From: Ananas comosus
Lineage: Eukaryota; Streptophyta; Magnoliopsida; Poales; Bromeliaceae
DNA: 64,000 nucleotides
Assembly: GCF_001540865.1 (NCBI RefSeq)
Contig: NC_033627.1
Location: 630,432-694,431 of the forward strand
Direction: 5' to 3'
The position numbers and the translations under genes are program-made. Positions 22,833 to 33,937 of this stretch are shown piece by piece. Position 1 is the stretch's first letter, and every line of letters begins with the position of its first letter. The notes beneath the pieces are model-generated. The model was not told where the DNA came from, did not search any database, and worked only from the letters and a program-made list of their open reading frames with translations.

Positions 22833-25800
22833 TATATTACTAACTAATACATTTCATTTTACATATTAGTTTACGTTTTTTTGGTCTTTGGTTTTTAGTT
22901 CATGCTGGTCAAAAAGAGAAAGGTGTATCTTGTAGAGAATATTATTGCTACATATTGCAAATACGTGAAGAACCAAAGACCTCGATTCTTTATGGAGGCC
23001 GATTGTTACAACAGTTTGTGGTTGATATGTATATAAAGATAGAGACGACACGCTTAGACTACTTCTATGCAAATCAAGACAAAATTCGTGCTGAATTATA
23101 TCAGGGAATTGTTGATAGTGTAAATGCCGGTGAAACAAGAGGTGACAAGATTGGAAAAAGAATAGTATTGCCTGCTTCTTTTATTGGAGGTCCTCGTGAT
23201 ATGAGACAACGTTATTTAAATGCGATGGCCTTAGTACATCGATTTGGAAAACCAGATATATTCCTCACAATAACATGAAATCCAGAATGGGAAGAGATCG
23301 CTAAATTATTACAACCCTGGGAAAAGGCATTTAATAGACCAGATATAACAACACGTGTTTTTCGGGCGAAACTTGAAGATCTTAAGAGAAAACTTTTTAA
23401 GGAACAAATATTTGGAAGAGTCGTTGCTCATGTACACGTAATCGAATTTCAAAAGAGAGGACTGCCACATGCTCACTTTCTTATTATTTTGCATGAAGAA
23501 GATAAAATTATAAGTCCAGATGACTATGATCATATAGTATGTGCTGAAATCCCGGATCCTAATGAAGATCCGATACTTTATGAGCGAGTGGTAAAACATA
23601 TGATGCATGGACCATGTGGAGATTTACGGAAGTCGTCTCCGTGTATGTTGGAAAATAAATGCAAGTTTCACTATCCAAAACATTTCTCGAAAATTTCAGC
23701 ACAAGGTAAAAATTCATATCCAATGTACCGGAGAAGAAATAATGGAAGACAAGTACAGGTTCGAAATAGTTTTTTAGATAATAGATGGGTTGTACCGTAC
23801 AATCCATATTTACTAAAAAGATACAATTGTCACATAAATATGGAAATATGTTCGCATATATCTGCAGTGAAATACTTATATAAATATATATATAAAGGTC
23901 ATGATCGTGTTTCTGTTCTTATACATTGTGAGGATAATGGCAAAAAAGTTGACGAGATAAAGCAGTTTCAAGAAGCAAGGTGGATTTCACCACCTGAAGC
24001 TATGTGGAGAATTTATGAATTTAATTTAAATGAGATTTATCCATCTGTGGTATCTTTGCAGCTGCATTTGCCAAATAGGCAATTGGTTACTTATTGGAAA
24101 AATAAAAGTTTGAGACATCTTCTTCAGGATGACCAAGTGAAGAAAACTATGTTGACAGAGTTTTTTATAATGAATTTACATAGTTGTGAAAGTCGGAGGC
24201 TTCTCTATAGAGAATTTCCTGAGCACTTTGTTTGGAATAAAGATGCTCTTTCATGGAGTCCACGAAAAAAAAAGAGAGCAATAGGTAGAGTAAGTGCTGC
24301 TAACCCATCCGAAGGTGAGAGATACTACTTGAGAATCCTTCTAAATCATGTTAGAGGTCCAACCTCATTTGATTATTTATTAACTGTGAATAATATTCGA
24401 TATTTAAGTTTTAGAGAAGCTGCTGAAAAACTAGGAATCTTAGAATGTGATAATGCAATTTTTTGTTTAGAGGAAGCGGCGATATATCAAATGCCATTTG
24501 CTCTTCGTAGACTTTTTGCAACTATTCTAGCATATTGTGAACCGACTGACATTAATGGATTGTGGAAAAAATTCTTGCCTCATATGTCTGAAGATTACAT
24601 TCATTGCAATTCTTTGTCTTCGGAACAACGATTATTAAAGATATTAGAAGAAATAAATAATTTTCTAGAGAGCATGGGCCGAACTATTTCAGAATTTGAT
24701 TTGCCTAAGTTTCCAATCGAGGAGAATATGAGTGGTAGACAACCGAGAGAATTACTCGATGAGATGTCAATTATAACACCGGATATGGATATTCAAGCAT
24801 ATCAAATGCTAAACCATTGTCAGAAAAATGCTTTTGATATAATAATTGATAGGGTAAATGGTCAAAGAGGTGGTTTGTTTTTTGTAGATGGTCCAGGAGG
24901 AACAGGTAAGACATTTCTATATTGTGCATTGTTGGCTTATGTTAGATCAAGAGGATCCATTGCTCTTGCAACAGCAACATGTGGTGTTGCAGCGTCTATC
25001 CTTCCTGGTGGCCGCACGTGTCATTCAAGATTTAAAATACCACTTGATGTTAATGACTCAAGCATGTGCAATATTAAAAAGCAAAGTGGATTAGCTCAAC
25101 TAATACGTGTAGCTAAATTGATCATTTGGGATGAAACTCCGATGTCAAAGAAATTAGCAATTGAAGCTCTGGATCGCTCTCTTCAAGATGTAATGGATTG
25201 TGATTTACCATTTGGTGGTAAAGTGATCGTTTTTGGTGGAGATTTTAGACAAGTTCTTCCTGTAGTTCGTAAAGGTTCACGTGCAGAAATTGTCAACAAT
25301 TGTTTAGTAAAATCATATTTATGGCCATTGATGGAGAGATTACAGTTGGAAGAAAATATGCGAGCGAAGAATGATCCTGACTATTGTGATTTCTTACTTC
25401 GTGTTGGTGATGGCATAGAGCATTATGTCTTTGATGACATGATTGAAATTCCAAATGAAATGCTCATTCCTTTTGATAATATAGAAAGCTCAAAACAAAT
25501 GTTAATTACACAGTGTTTCCGTCACTTCATGAAAAGAGTCATTGTCCAAAATATATATCAGAAAGAGCAATTTTAGCCACCAAGAATGAATATGTAGATG
25601 ATCTAAATGAGACTATTATCAACGGATTTCCAGGTGAAGAAGTGACATATTATAGTTTTGATGCTCCGACTGATGAAAAAAAATCAATTTACCAGCCAGA
25701 ATTTTTAAATAATTTGACTCCAAATGGTTTACCTCCGCACAAATTGATTTTGAAAGTGAATTGCCCTGTAATTCTATTAAGAAATTTAGATCCGACAAAT

Positions 25801-26308
25801 GGTTTGTGCAACGGAACAAGATTAATATGCAAAGATTTTCAACGGAATGTTATACGTGCAACTATAGCAGTTGGTCAACATTCAGGAAAAGAGGTTTTGC
25901 TGCCGCGAATTCCCTTATGCCCAGCTGAAAATGAAGGTTACCCTTTTTCCTTTAAGAGAAAACAATTTCCTATTAGGTTGGCATTTGCTATGACAATAAA
26001 TAAAGCTCAAGGACAAACAATACCATATGTGGGAATTTTTTTACCAGAGAATGTCTTTTCTCATGGACAACTTTATGTTGCATTGTCCAGAGGGGTTTGT
26101 AAGTTAACTACTAAATTGTTGATCTATCCAACAACTGGTGATGATAGGAATCAGTATACAAAAAATGTTGTTTATACTGAAATTTATGACGCATTCCGTA
26201 CTAAGTGACAGAATTCCTCATTTTCGAAAGTAAGTATTTCTATGTTTATATGATTATTTTAAATTATATACTATGCGATATACATGCTAAATTCTTATTC
26301 TTGATTAG

Positions 26309-28487
26309 GGTTTATATCTACAGAAACGGAGCCTAATGGCGAATTTCACTTGGTTTCTTCGTTGCATCCAAATTCAGAGAATTGGACGTTGAGGTGCCAA
26401 TTATTGCATAATGGAAACGTTCATTTTTACAACAATACTAATGGTTTTGGATCAGTAAAAAAAATTATCCTTATTGATGAAGAGGTATGGTTTAGAACAG
26501 TTTTATTAAATGATCATGTTGTATATAATTAAAATGATTACATTTTTACTATCCATTAAATTAATATTCGTTTTCTATTTTTTAACAGGGAATGCGGATT
26601 CAGGCAGTTATGTTTAATGAAACTATTAAACATTTTGAAAAAATGCTGCATAAAGGAAATTTCTATTATGTATCCAATGCAATTATTAAGGAAGCCTCGG
26701 AAAAATATAATAGTGGAAGTACAAAATATGAGATCATCATTGACAAAAGAAGTAGACTGATTGAGAACGATGATTTTGAATTTAGAAATCCTATGAAGTT
26801 CAACTTCGTGTATCTTAATGCATTACATGCCTATATAACTGGAGACAAACTTATAGGTATATATCAAAAAATAAATTATTACATCTTTATATTCTTCAAC
26901 CTAATATTTTTACTTTTTTCTAGATGTTATTGTTGTAGTTATTGCAATAGGAGATCCGATCACTGCCATTAAAAAGTCAGATGGATCAGAAATCGTGCGT
27001 CGAGAGTTGACAATAATTGACCATTTGTAAGTAACAACAACTTAATGAAACAATAATTTTTACTATGTTTGTATTGTTATTGCAACAGCTGCTACTAGAG
27101 CACTAATACCTTTTAATGCATTTCACTTGTAACAGATCACCATCTTCTGTCAAACTAATTTTGTGGGGAAATTTAACAATTGTCGAAGGTGACATTATCA
27201 AGAAGGTGATTCAAGATAGGCCTATTTTAATTGCAACTTCCCTAAAAGTACAAAACTTCAAAGGTAAAAAATTTTATATAATCAAATATGTGCTTCTGAT
27301 ATAAAATTTTGCAATCATAACATTTAAGTTTTGAATTTTTTTCGCTAATCATCAGGCATTTCGCTTTCTACGACATCAAATACAATGCTCGAAATTAATC
27401 CATCAATAAAGGAAGCAAAAGATTTAACAGAATGGTAAATATAAACGCAATATATGAATAATTAACATATGTATTAGTTACTATTTACTTCTTTGAATGT
27501 ATACTGTAGGATTTCGAAAAGCTTATTTGACACCGATGAGATGAACAAAATACAAAATATGACGAATGCGGTCAGAATGAAAAATGAAAGAGCTACTATT
27601 AAGGAGATTACTGGAGATCTTGTTAATGCATCTAAACAGGTATGTTGTTCTTTTTATTTGTATACCAAAAAATTTAAATTTTGATGATATATTATTTCCA
27701 GTTATGGGAGTTAAAAATAAAAGTGGTGGAGTTAAACAAAAAACAAGATCCTTGGTACATTGCTTGTAAGGGATGCCACAAGAAAATTACAGAAATTACT
27801 GGTCTTCAACAGTGCAAATTCTGTCCCAATTCAGATACTGATGTTGAATATAGGTAATATTAGCGATATTATTTTCTTATATGTTAAAGTTAGATAAAAA
27901 TCTAAGTGCTTGTTAATATTTTTACAGGTTTATGTTTCGTTTAAAAGTTGCTGATGATACTGGCGAGCTTTGGGTATCTCTGTTTCATAAGGAAGTAGGG
28001 CAACTGTTGAGTTGCAACGTTAATGAACTTCGGCAATTAAAGGTACCACACGTATTATAATAATACAAAAAAAAATTTAATAAATTTACTTACTATTTGT
28101 CGTTCAATTTTGCAGGAATATAATATTGACCAATTTGTGAGGAAATTAGAAAGTTGCTTGAAAAAATCATACTTACTAACTATTAAAGTTGCAGAGGCCA
28201 AAAGAGGTGACGTAATTACTTACAACTATACAGGCATATCAATTGAGAAACTTGATGGACAAGAAGATGAATCAATCGGAAACAAGATTTTCCCTCAAAG
28301 TCATATTCAACATGATATCCTTGAAACTAATGAAGAAACTGAATCAACAATAAGTCAGAATTTTTCTCCAAATTATACTCAGCGAAAAATTCTTGAAGAC
28401 GATGAAGAAGCTTTAGTGATGAATATTACCGAGTCAAAGTTTTCTCGCCTTCGGAAAAGAAAGATGATCATCGATGACGAAGAATAA
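26309..28487 (+). CDS. RPA70-like single-stranded-DNA-binding protein carried by the Helitron
   Basis: My exons: about 26309-26484, 26589-26856, 26924-27026, 27136-27263, 27356-27434, 27510-27639, 27702-27853, 27928-28042 and 28116-28487, each with GT/AG borders in consistent frame, about 500 residues. The wording fits RPA1: VSSLHPNSENW near the start, then two OB-fold regions, then a zinc-ribbon DBD-C (CKGCHKKI ... CKFC in exon 7) and FMFRLKVADDTGELWVSLF. RPA binds single-stranded DNA during replication. In plant Helitrons it presumably assists rolling-circle transfer (inference). No in-frame ATG is visible upstream of exon 1, so the start exon was not found; it may be spliced from the RepHel 3' end, where a possible donor lies near 26233. 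No stops within these exons. Confidence 0.8.
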
Positions 28488-28714
28488 GACAATGGAATTA
28501 AAAGGAACTTAACTCTTCTTTATTTACTTCATTTCGTTTCTGACTATTGTCATATATTTTGCTATATTTTGCTATATTATCTATTCATAATACTTACGTG
28601 TATTTTGTTTATACGTTGTAATATTTGATACTTTTCTTTAATTTGATCCTACTATTTAAATATATTATTTATTCAGAAATTTATTAATAATTTTAATTAT
28701 ATTAGGAAGAATAA

Positions 28715-28742
28715 CACGTGCAACGCACGTGCATTGCCTAGT
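28715..28742 (+). other. Helitron 3' terminal hairpin and CTAGT
   Basis: A palindromic stem with AAC loop, then CATTGC, then CTAG|T. This is the CTRR terminus and the T of the AT target site. Confidence 0.9.
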
Positions 28743-28782
28743 ATTTTAAAAAAACTCAAAATAGTTAAAATATATATATATA

Positions 28783-29004
28783 GAGTCCGGCTACTATGCT
28801 ATTAATAGCACAAAGCACTCGATGCTACCAAGTTTTCCGCCGTTAGATTTATCCTTGTGATCATTTTCACCCGTTAGATCATACTATTCAACCAACCACC
28901 CACTCAACCCTAAAGGGCCCACATCATCCTAACCGCACATCTTTTAATCCAATGACCAAAAACTTGGTAGCACCAGTGACTTGGTGCTATTAATAGCATA
29001 GTGC
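28783..29004. mobile_element. (TA)n-associated MITE, copy 1
   Basis: Begins GAGTCCGGCTACTATGCTAT right after a TATATATATA tract; its inverted partner (ATAGCATAGTGCC) ends at another (TA)n tract. The inner region has CCGTTAGATCATACTATTCA, shared with the copy at 53673-53968. Confidence 0.7.
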
Positions 29005-29060
29005 CTATATTTATATATATATATATATAATAATAATTATATATATATATATATATATAT

Positions 29061-29311
29061 AGTAGGGCTACTGTGTTATTAGGAGCACAGCAGTCCTTGT
29101 GCTCCTAAGTTTTTAACGCCCATCAAATTTGATGGTGGTTAGGGTGAAAGAGATAAGAAAATTGAAGAGAAATTCAAAGAGAAGAGAAATTGAGAAACCC
29201 AATTCTCTTCAATTTCTCTTTTCTCTTTTATCCTAACCACCATCAAATTGATGGCGGTTAAGAACTTAGGAGCATAAGGGCTGCTATGTCCTAATAGGCA
29301 CAGATTAGTCC

Positions 29312-29315
<4 letters not shown>
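29061..29315. mobile_element. (TA)n-associated foldback MITE, copy 2
   Basis: Arms of over 110 bases: AGTAGGGCTACTGTGTTATT at the left, reverse-complemented at the right (TGTGCCTAATAGGACATAG wording, ending AGTCCTACT). The element stands between two TA tracts. The (TA)n on its left also borders copy 1. Confidence 0.7.
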
Positions 29316-29347
<32 letters not shown>

Positions 29348-29891
29348 CTCTTGTCAATCTATTTGCTGTTTCACATAGTGCATCATAACAATTTTTTGGA
29401 AGCAAAATAATGCTCATGCAATATTTGTCATGGACTAAGATTAATTTCTAGTCACTTTCATGGAAGAAGACCTAACCCTAACTTGACAGTTGCATATAAT
29501 TTGATACATATCAGAGAAACTTAGGTATCTAAACCTTGTCCAAATATAGAGAAACATAATGGAGTCCAGCTATAAATCCAAATATGTAGATATATATAGG
29601 TAGTGAGTGGTTATTGATGTGTTTGTTTTTGTGCACAAACCTAATATGATAAGATCATAGACACCCAAATAATCAATATGAGAATGAACTCAGCCATAAG
29701 CCTCATGGAAAGAGTTGACACAAAACCATTTTGTTTCAAGTTAAAAAAATTTAGATATTTTTAATTTCATGTAAAAATAAATAGTCAATAGGATGTCATG
29801 AGTATTAATGCATTTCACCTGAACAAGTCTGATTTAGACTTTTCACTTATGTGAAAAAGGATTACTATCTTAGAATATGGGAAACTTAATT

Positions 29892-29998
29892 GACCGTATC
29901 TGATGCAATTGGTTAAAAACTTGATGGTTGGTACTAGAGATCTCAAGTACGAAACTTAATTATTTTACATTTCTATCAAAGTTTATTTCTAAAAAAAA
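29892..29998 (+). mobile_element. tRNA-derived SINE, copy 2 (degenerate)
   Basis: Same wording as the other copies (GACCGT ... ACTTGATGGTTGGTA ... GAGATCTCAAGTACGA ... AAAGTTTATTTCTAAA). The 3' stem-loop and poly(A) are shortened. No clear target duplication. Confidence 0.55.
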
Positions 29999-29999
29999 T

Positions 30000-32900
30000 A
30001 CTAACTAACTAGCTAGTTCTTAGCATAACTTGTTATCTTATAAATTATTTAGTCGAATATAATTATAAATGCAATACCAACCAATTGGCTAGTTCTTCGC
30101 ATAACTTGTTATCTTATGAATTGTTCAATCGAATATAATTATAGATAAAGTATAGTTGAATATGTATGTACTTAAAAGGTAATAGCTATAACTATATATG
30201 ACTTATGGATATATGCAGGGGTGGAGCCATAAAGGGGCCCACAGTAGCCATGGCCCCTCCAAATTTTTTAAAATTACATAAAAATTTTTTATAATAAAAA
30301 TTAAAATATTATAAATTTTAAATTTAGGAGGTCAAATTATTTTTTTTAATAAAATTTATGTCTCAAATTTTTTCGATTTTTTTGGTCATTTTCCTTCAAC
30401 TCTTACAATCTTGTTTTTCTTTTAGCATATTATCGTTATTGTTGCTAGTAATAACTGCTCAGTGAATCTGACAAATTTTTTTTCTTATTATTCGAGATCA
30501 AATTTTTTTTTCTATTAAATTTAAATTTTGGCCCTTCGGATCTTAATTTCTGATTTTGTCCCTGAATATATGTGTTAGTTATGGAATTTATCACAAACTA
30601 CGAACATTTTATTTCATTCGCAAGTCACAAGAATACACCAAGCTCGAAGAAAATATGTACAAACTTTCCAAGGGCACCACGATAAACCTATGAGTGCATT
30701 AATTAATGACTCGGTGAAATCAACTAATTCTTTAATCGCAATGGTCCCTCCCACTAATAAATAGTAAAACGACATTCTACCGTGTCTACTTTGCATTTTG
30801 TCGAACACGTAATCAGCAGAGAGTAAGTCATTAATGGCGACAACAACTGATGCCGAGACTAATACTTTGAATTGGCTCACATACTTATTATTTGAGACGA
30901 CTCAAGTCAACGACAGTCAAAACTAGTGGCCCGCTTATCTTGGACAAAAGTTTTTCTTTTGGGCATAGTCTTCAACCTAATTAATTTGGAGATTATGCGA
31001 ATCGGCACCACGTGGCCGATCAGACGGTCATGGATGAAAAGAAAAAAAAAGAGCCCTCTATTTTTAGAGAGAGAAAAAAAGCATCTGAGAAATGCACCCG
31101 TCGGATCGGCCACGTGGCGTCGATCCGTATAGTCCCCAAACTATAAAATTTTTGTCCGCTTATCTTTTTGGGTAAAAAAAAAACTACAAAGCACCTTAAT
31201 GAACTTTTATAATTTCACCCAAAAAAAAATACAATAATTTTATATACTTCATAGGACGATGGTAAAAAATTGTGGATCTGATCCTATGTGCAAGTTTCAA
31301 TTAATAATAATCAGAATATGTAACAGTTGACCATTTCAATCACTCCAACAGTTGGATGGTGGGATTTTTTTTTTTTTTTTGAAAAATAGATAGCACGCTA
31401 TCCGCTTTATTTATTTTATTTAAAAATAAAACTTAGCTGGAAATGTAAATCAACTAGAATTCGAATTTGGGTCTCAGATATCAACTACCAAATCCTTTGC
31501 CATTTGCTCTAGGGACGGTCGCGAGTTGGATGGTGGGATTAATCAATGTAATGGTGGCATTTACACAACATTCTTATTCTTTTGTTATGTTAAAGCTTCT
31601 AACCCTATAATTTTTTTTTTTCAAAATCTAAATCTAAATTTTTGCAAATTTGATATTTTTATTTGACATGTGTACAACGGAAAAAATATATTTTGTAAAC
31701 TAAACATGTAATGGGTTAATAGTTATCTCGGACTTGTACGGTAGCGAAGTTTTTTAGCTTAATTACGTTTAAAACGCTTTAAACTTACGTGCAGGCTAAA
31801 GGCAATATTGAGCCAAAATATTAAAAGAGAGAAGCATGCACAAATATATTTTAACAAAATAACAAAAATTATATATTATTAATTAAAAAATACAAATAAA
31901 ATTTTCTTATTATGCTTTTCTTACTACACGAAGTATATATAATTTTTGTAATATCAAGCAGATTATGAATCGGTGATAAATCATATTTTTGTGCATAGAA
32001 ATGCTCCGACATCTGCAACTTTGAGAGCAATTATATCCGTACATCGTAAGATTAGAGGTGCATTTACACCTTATTCATTCGAAATTTATTTTTTTTAGTC
32101 TTATCAAATTTTTATTTTTATTAAAATCTATTTAAATTTCTATGAATCTTAAAATAAAAGAGGTATAGCATGCATTTTTTTTATAAAATAACATAAGATA
32201 ATTAAAGAACCGAGGTGTGGCCACCTTAGCTTGGCAGAGAAGGAGAAGAAGATTAAACATTCGAAATACTTGTGTCTGATCATATGAGGAGCATTGTATT
32301 GTTTTTTGGGGAAATTTTAAATACTCTCACTGTGGTTTCGCACTTTTTTTACTTTAGTATTTTGTAGTTTAAAGTGTATTAATTTGCCCCCGTGGTTTTA
32401 TTTTTCTCTTTTTATTATCAATTTTTTTTTTTAATCAGCGATAAAGTTAAAATTAAAGAGTACTAAAATAAATATTTAATAAATCTAGATGGGTATCCGA
32501 AGTTTTTTATATATAATTTAATAAAATATTAAAAAAAAAGCGATTGAAAAGATAAAAATAAAACCACCGAGGATAAATTGATACAGTTTAAACTCCAGAA
32601 AAGTTTTTGAATTATTTCCTTGCTTTTTTACAAAGAAATTAAAAGAACGTGAAATGTTCCTGACGTGAATTATAAATAGTTACTTCACACGAAATAAATG
32701 CGCACGATGCTCTCTGTGTCTCTGAGTGTCAGAGACGCACTTGGCAAATTGCAAAGCAAAAGTAGCAGGTCCTCTACGTCGTCAACGCTGTTGGTTTTTA
32801 TTTATGATAATAACACGTGTCGATGATGTGGTTGATGTAAGTCCTCATTTTTTTAATATAATAATAATAATAATAATAATAATATATAAGTAGGTTCATA

Positions 32901-33937
32901 GGCCCACCATGTTCGTGGGCCATGAACAACAATAAGCCCAAAATAGCTCAAATAGAGCTTACTGGGCCTCTAGACCTTTGTAGACCTCCATAACCTGATA
33001 GTTCAGTCCGAGTCCGACACTTCGGGAACAAATTAGCCGGCACAAACCGACCGCCCCTAGTGCGGATGATTAGGACGGATGACAAAGAATTTAATGATTA
33101 ATATTTAGAAATTCATGTTCGAAATCTAATTGGCGGTGAGAAAACTGAATCATAGTAACTTCTATTCCAAGCCAATTAAAAGATCATAGGAGGACGCATC
33201 ATAATTCATTAACTTCTCGAGAGATGCCCAATCACGTGACCCTGCCTTATATTGTTCATCACTAGTAGTTAGATGGTCGCATCAAGTTGTTTATTTTTCC
33301 TGAAACAGCATTTGGTGAAAAAGTCAATAAAAATGCACAATAGTGACTGCTTTAGCCTTTATTGCTTAAAAAACATACATGAATTTAGAAACAGTTTGCC
33401 AACACCAAAGTCAACGATGTGATTTGTATTTACAATGCAAGCCTAAAACACAGTAATAGAGAGACTATGGGGCAGAATAGGTTTCAGCCACACAAACTAA
33501 ACCGTAAAAACACAGATTAATACAAGCAATGCACACGGCAAAGTGGATCCATCTCCGTTCACGCAATATACGCGATGAGAGTCGCGATGAGAGTAAAACC
33601 AACGCCGCTAGATTACTAACAGTTAAAGTACCAACAAATACACCCTAATCAGCAATGTCAAGAAACCCATCATGCAAAGTCAAAATACAAACATTGCACT
33701 TCGTTTGCTCCAGTACACGAGCATCACTTTTGTTCGGGGTAAGAGGATGTGTAAATCCAGTAAGCCGACTCCCGGCGGAGGGCAAAATTTCAGTCTTAAG
33801 ATCACATATTACAACAGAGAGAACGATAGAAAGAAAAGCTAGAGCGCATACGGCATTTACAACGGCACTCGAGTAGTAAAAGTGAGGGACAAGACAAAAC
33901 GAGCACTAGGGTTAAAAGGTTTCAGTAGCTGTACCAT
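30000..33937. other. Intergenic DNA between Helitron side and RING gene
   Basis: No credible gene. It holds a repeat-like stretch at 30218-30560 (GGGGTGGAGCCATAAAGGGG ... GGCCCTTCGG), a SINE (listed separately), a decayed element at 32313-32620 with CTGTGGTTTCGCAC / AACCACCGAGGATAAAT ends similar to the MITE at 49523, and an (AAT)n tract at about 32857-32884. Overlapping small frames at 30907-31132 are low-complexity. Confidence 0.5.
31367..31523 (-). mobile_element. tRNA-derived SINE, copy 3
   Basis: Reverse orientation: a poly(T) start, then GATAGCACGCTATCCGC, then (minus strand) AAATTCGAATTCTAGTTGAT and GACCGTCCCTAGAGCAAATG. It is flanked by a perfect 17-bp duplication, AGTTGGATGGTGGGATT, at 31350-31366 and 31524-31540. 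This is the best-defined copy and fixes the family's ends. Confidence 0.88.

Larger units (their letters stand above)
19817..26208 (+). pseudogene. Helitron RepHel (HUH Rep / PIF1-type helicase), broken
   Basis: This gene would encode the Helitron transposase of about 1,600 residues. My exons are 19817-20030, 20148-20243, 20912-20998, 21162-21341, 21422-22363 and 22899-26208, all with GT/AG borders and consistent phase. In order: an N-terminal part with two related basic modules; the Helitron N-terminal domain; the HUH nuclease (EFQKRGLPHAHF near 23445-23480); paired catalytic Tyr (KYLYKYIYKGHD near 23868-23906); Walker A GPGGTGKT (24891-24915); Walker B-type WDET; GGDFRQVLPV; and a C-terminal TINKAQGQT / YVALSRG. 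Two breaks: TGA at 23276-23278, at a Cys position before NPEW, and a frameshift near 25505-25513 between the helicase middle and TVFPSL. All domains are otherwise preserved, so the breaks are recent or are sequence errors. The ATG lies just after a TTATTTGTAG acceptor. Confidence 0.88.
18808..28741 (+). mobile_element. Helitron with RepHel and RPA70-like genes (5' end uncertain)
   Basis: Helitrons are rolling-circle transposons. The 3' end is canonical: a 7-bp stem (CACGTGC / GCACGTG) with a 3-base loop at 28715-28731, six bases, then CTAG and a host T. Inside are a RepHel gene with HUH and PIF1-type helicase domains and an RPA70-like gene, the plant-type gene pair. The best 5' candidate is TCTATATATAAGAAG at 18808. 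However, it is preceded by T, not the expected A, and the preceding bases also occur at the related copies 10515 and 10710, so the true start may lie elsewhere in block B. The element looks decayed and has MITEs in two introns. Confidence 0.8.

Noticed and set aside
30907..31132. Overlapping 68-codon frames on both strands
   Set aside because: Both follow low-complexity Lys/Phe-rich DNA and mirror each other; no domain.
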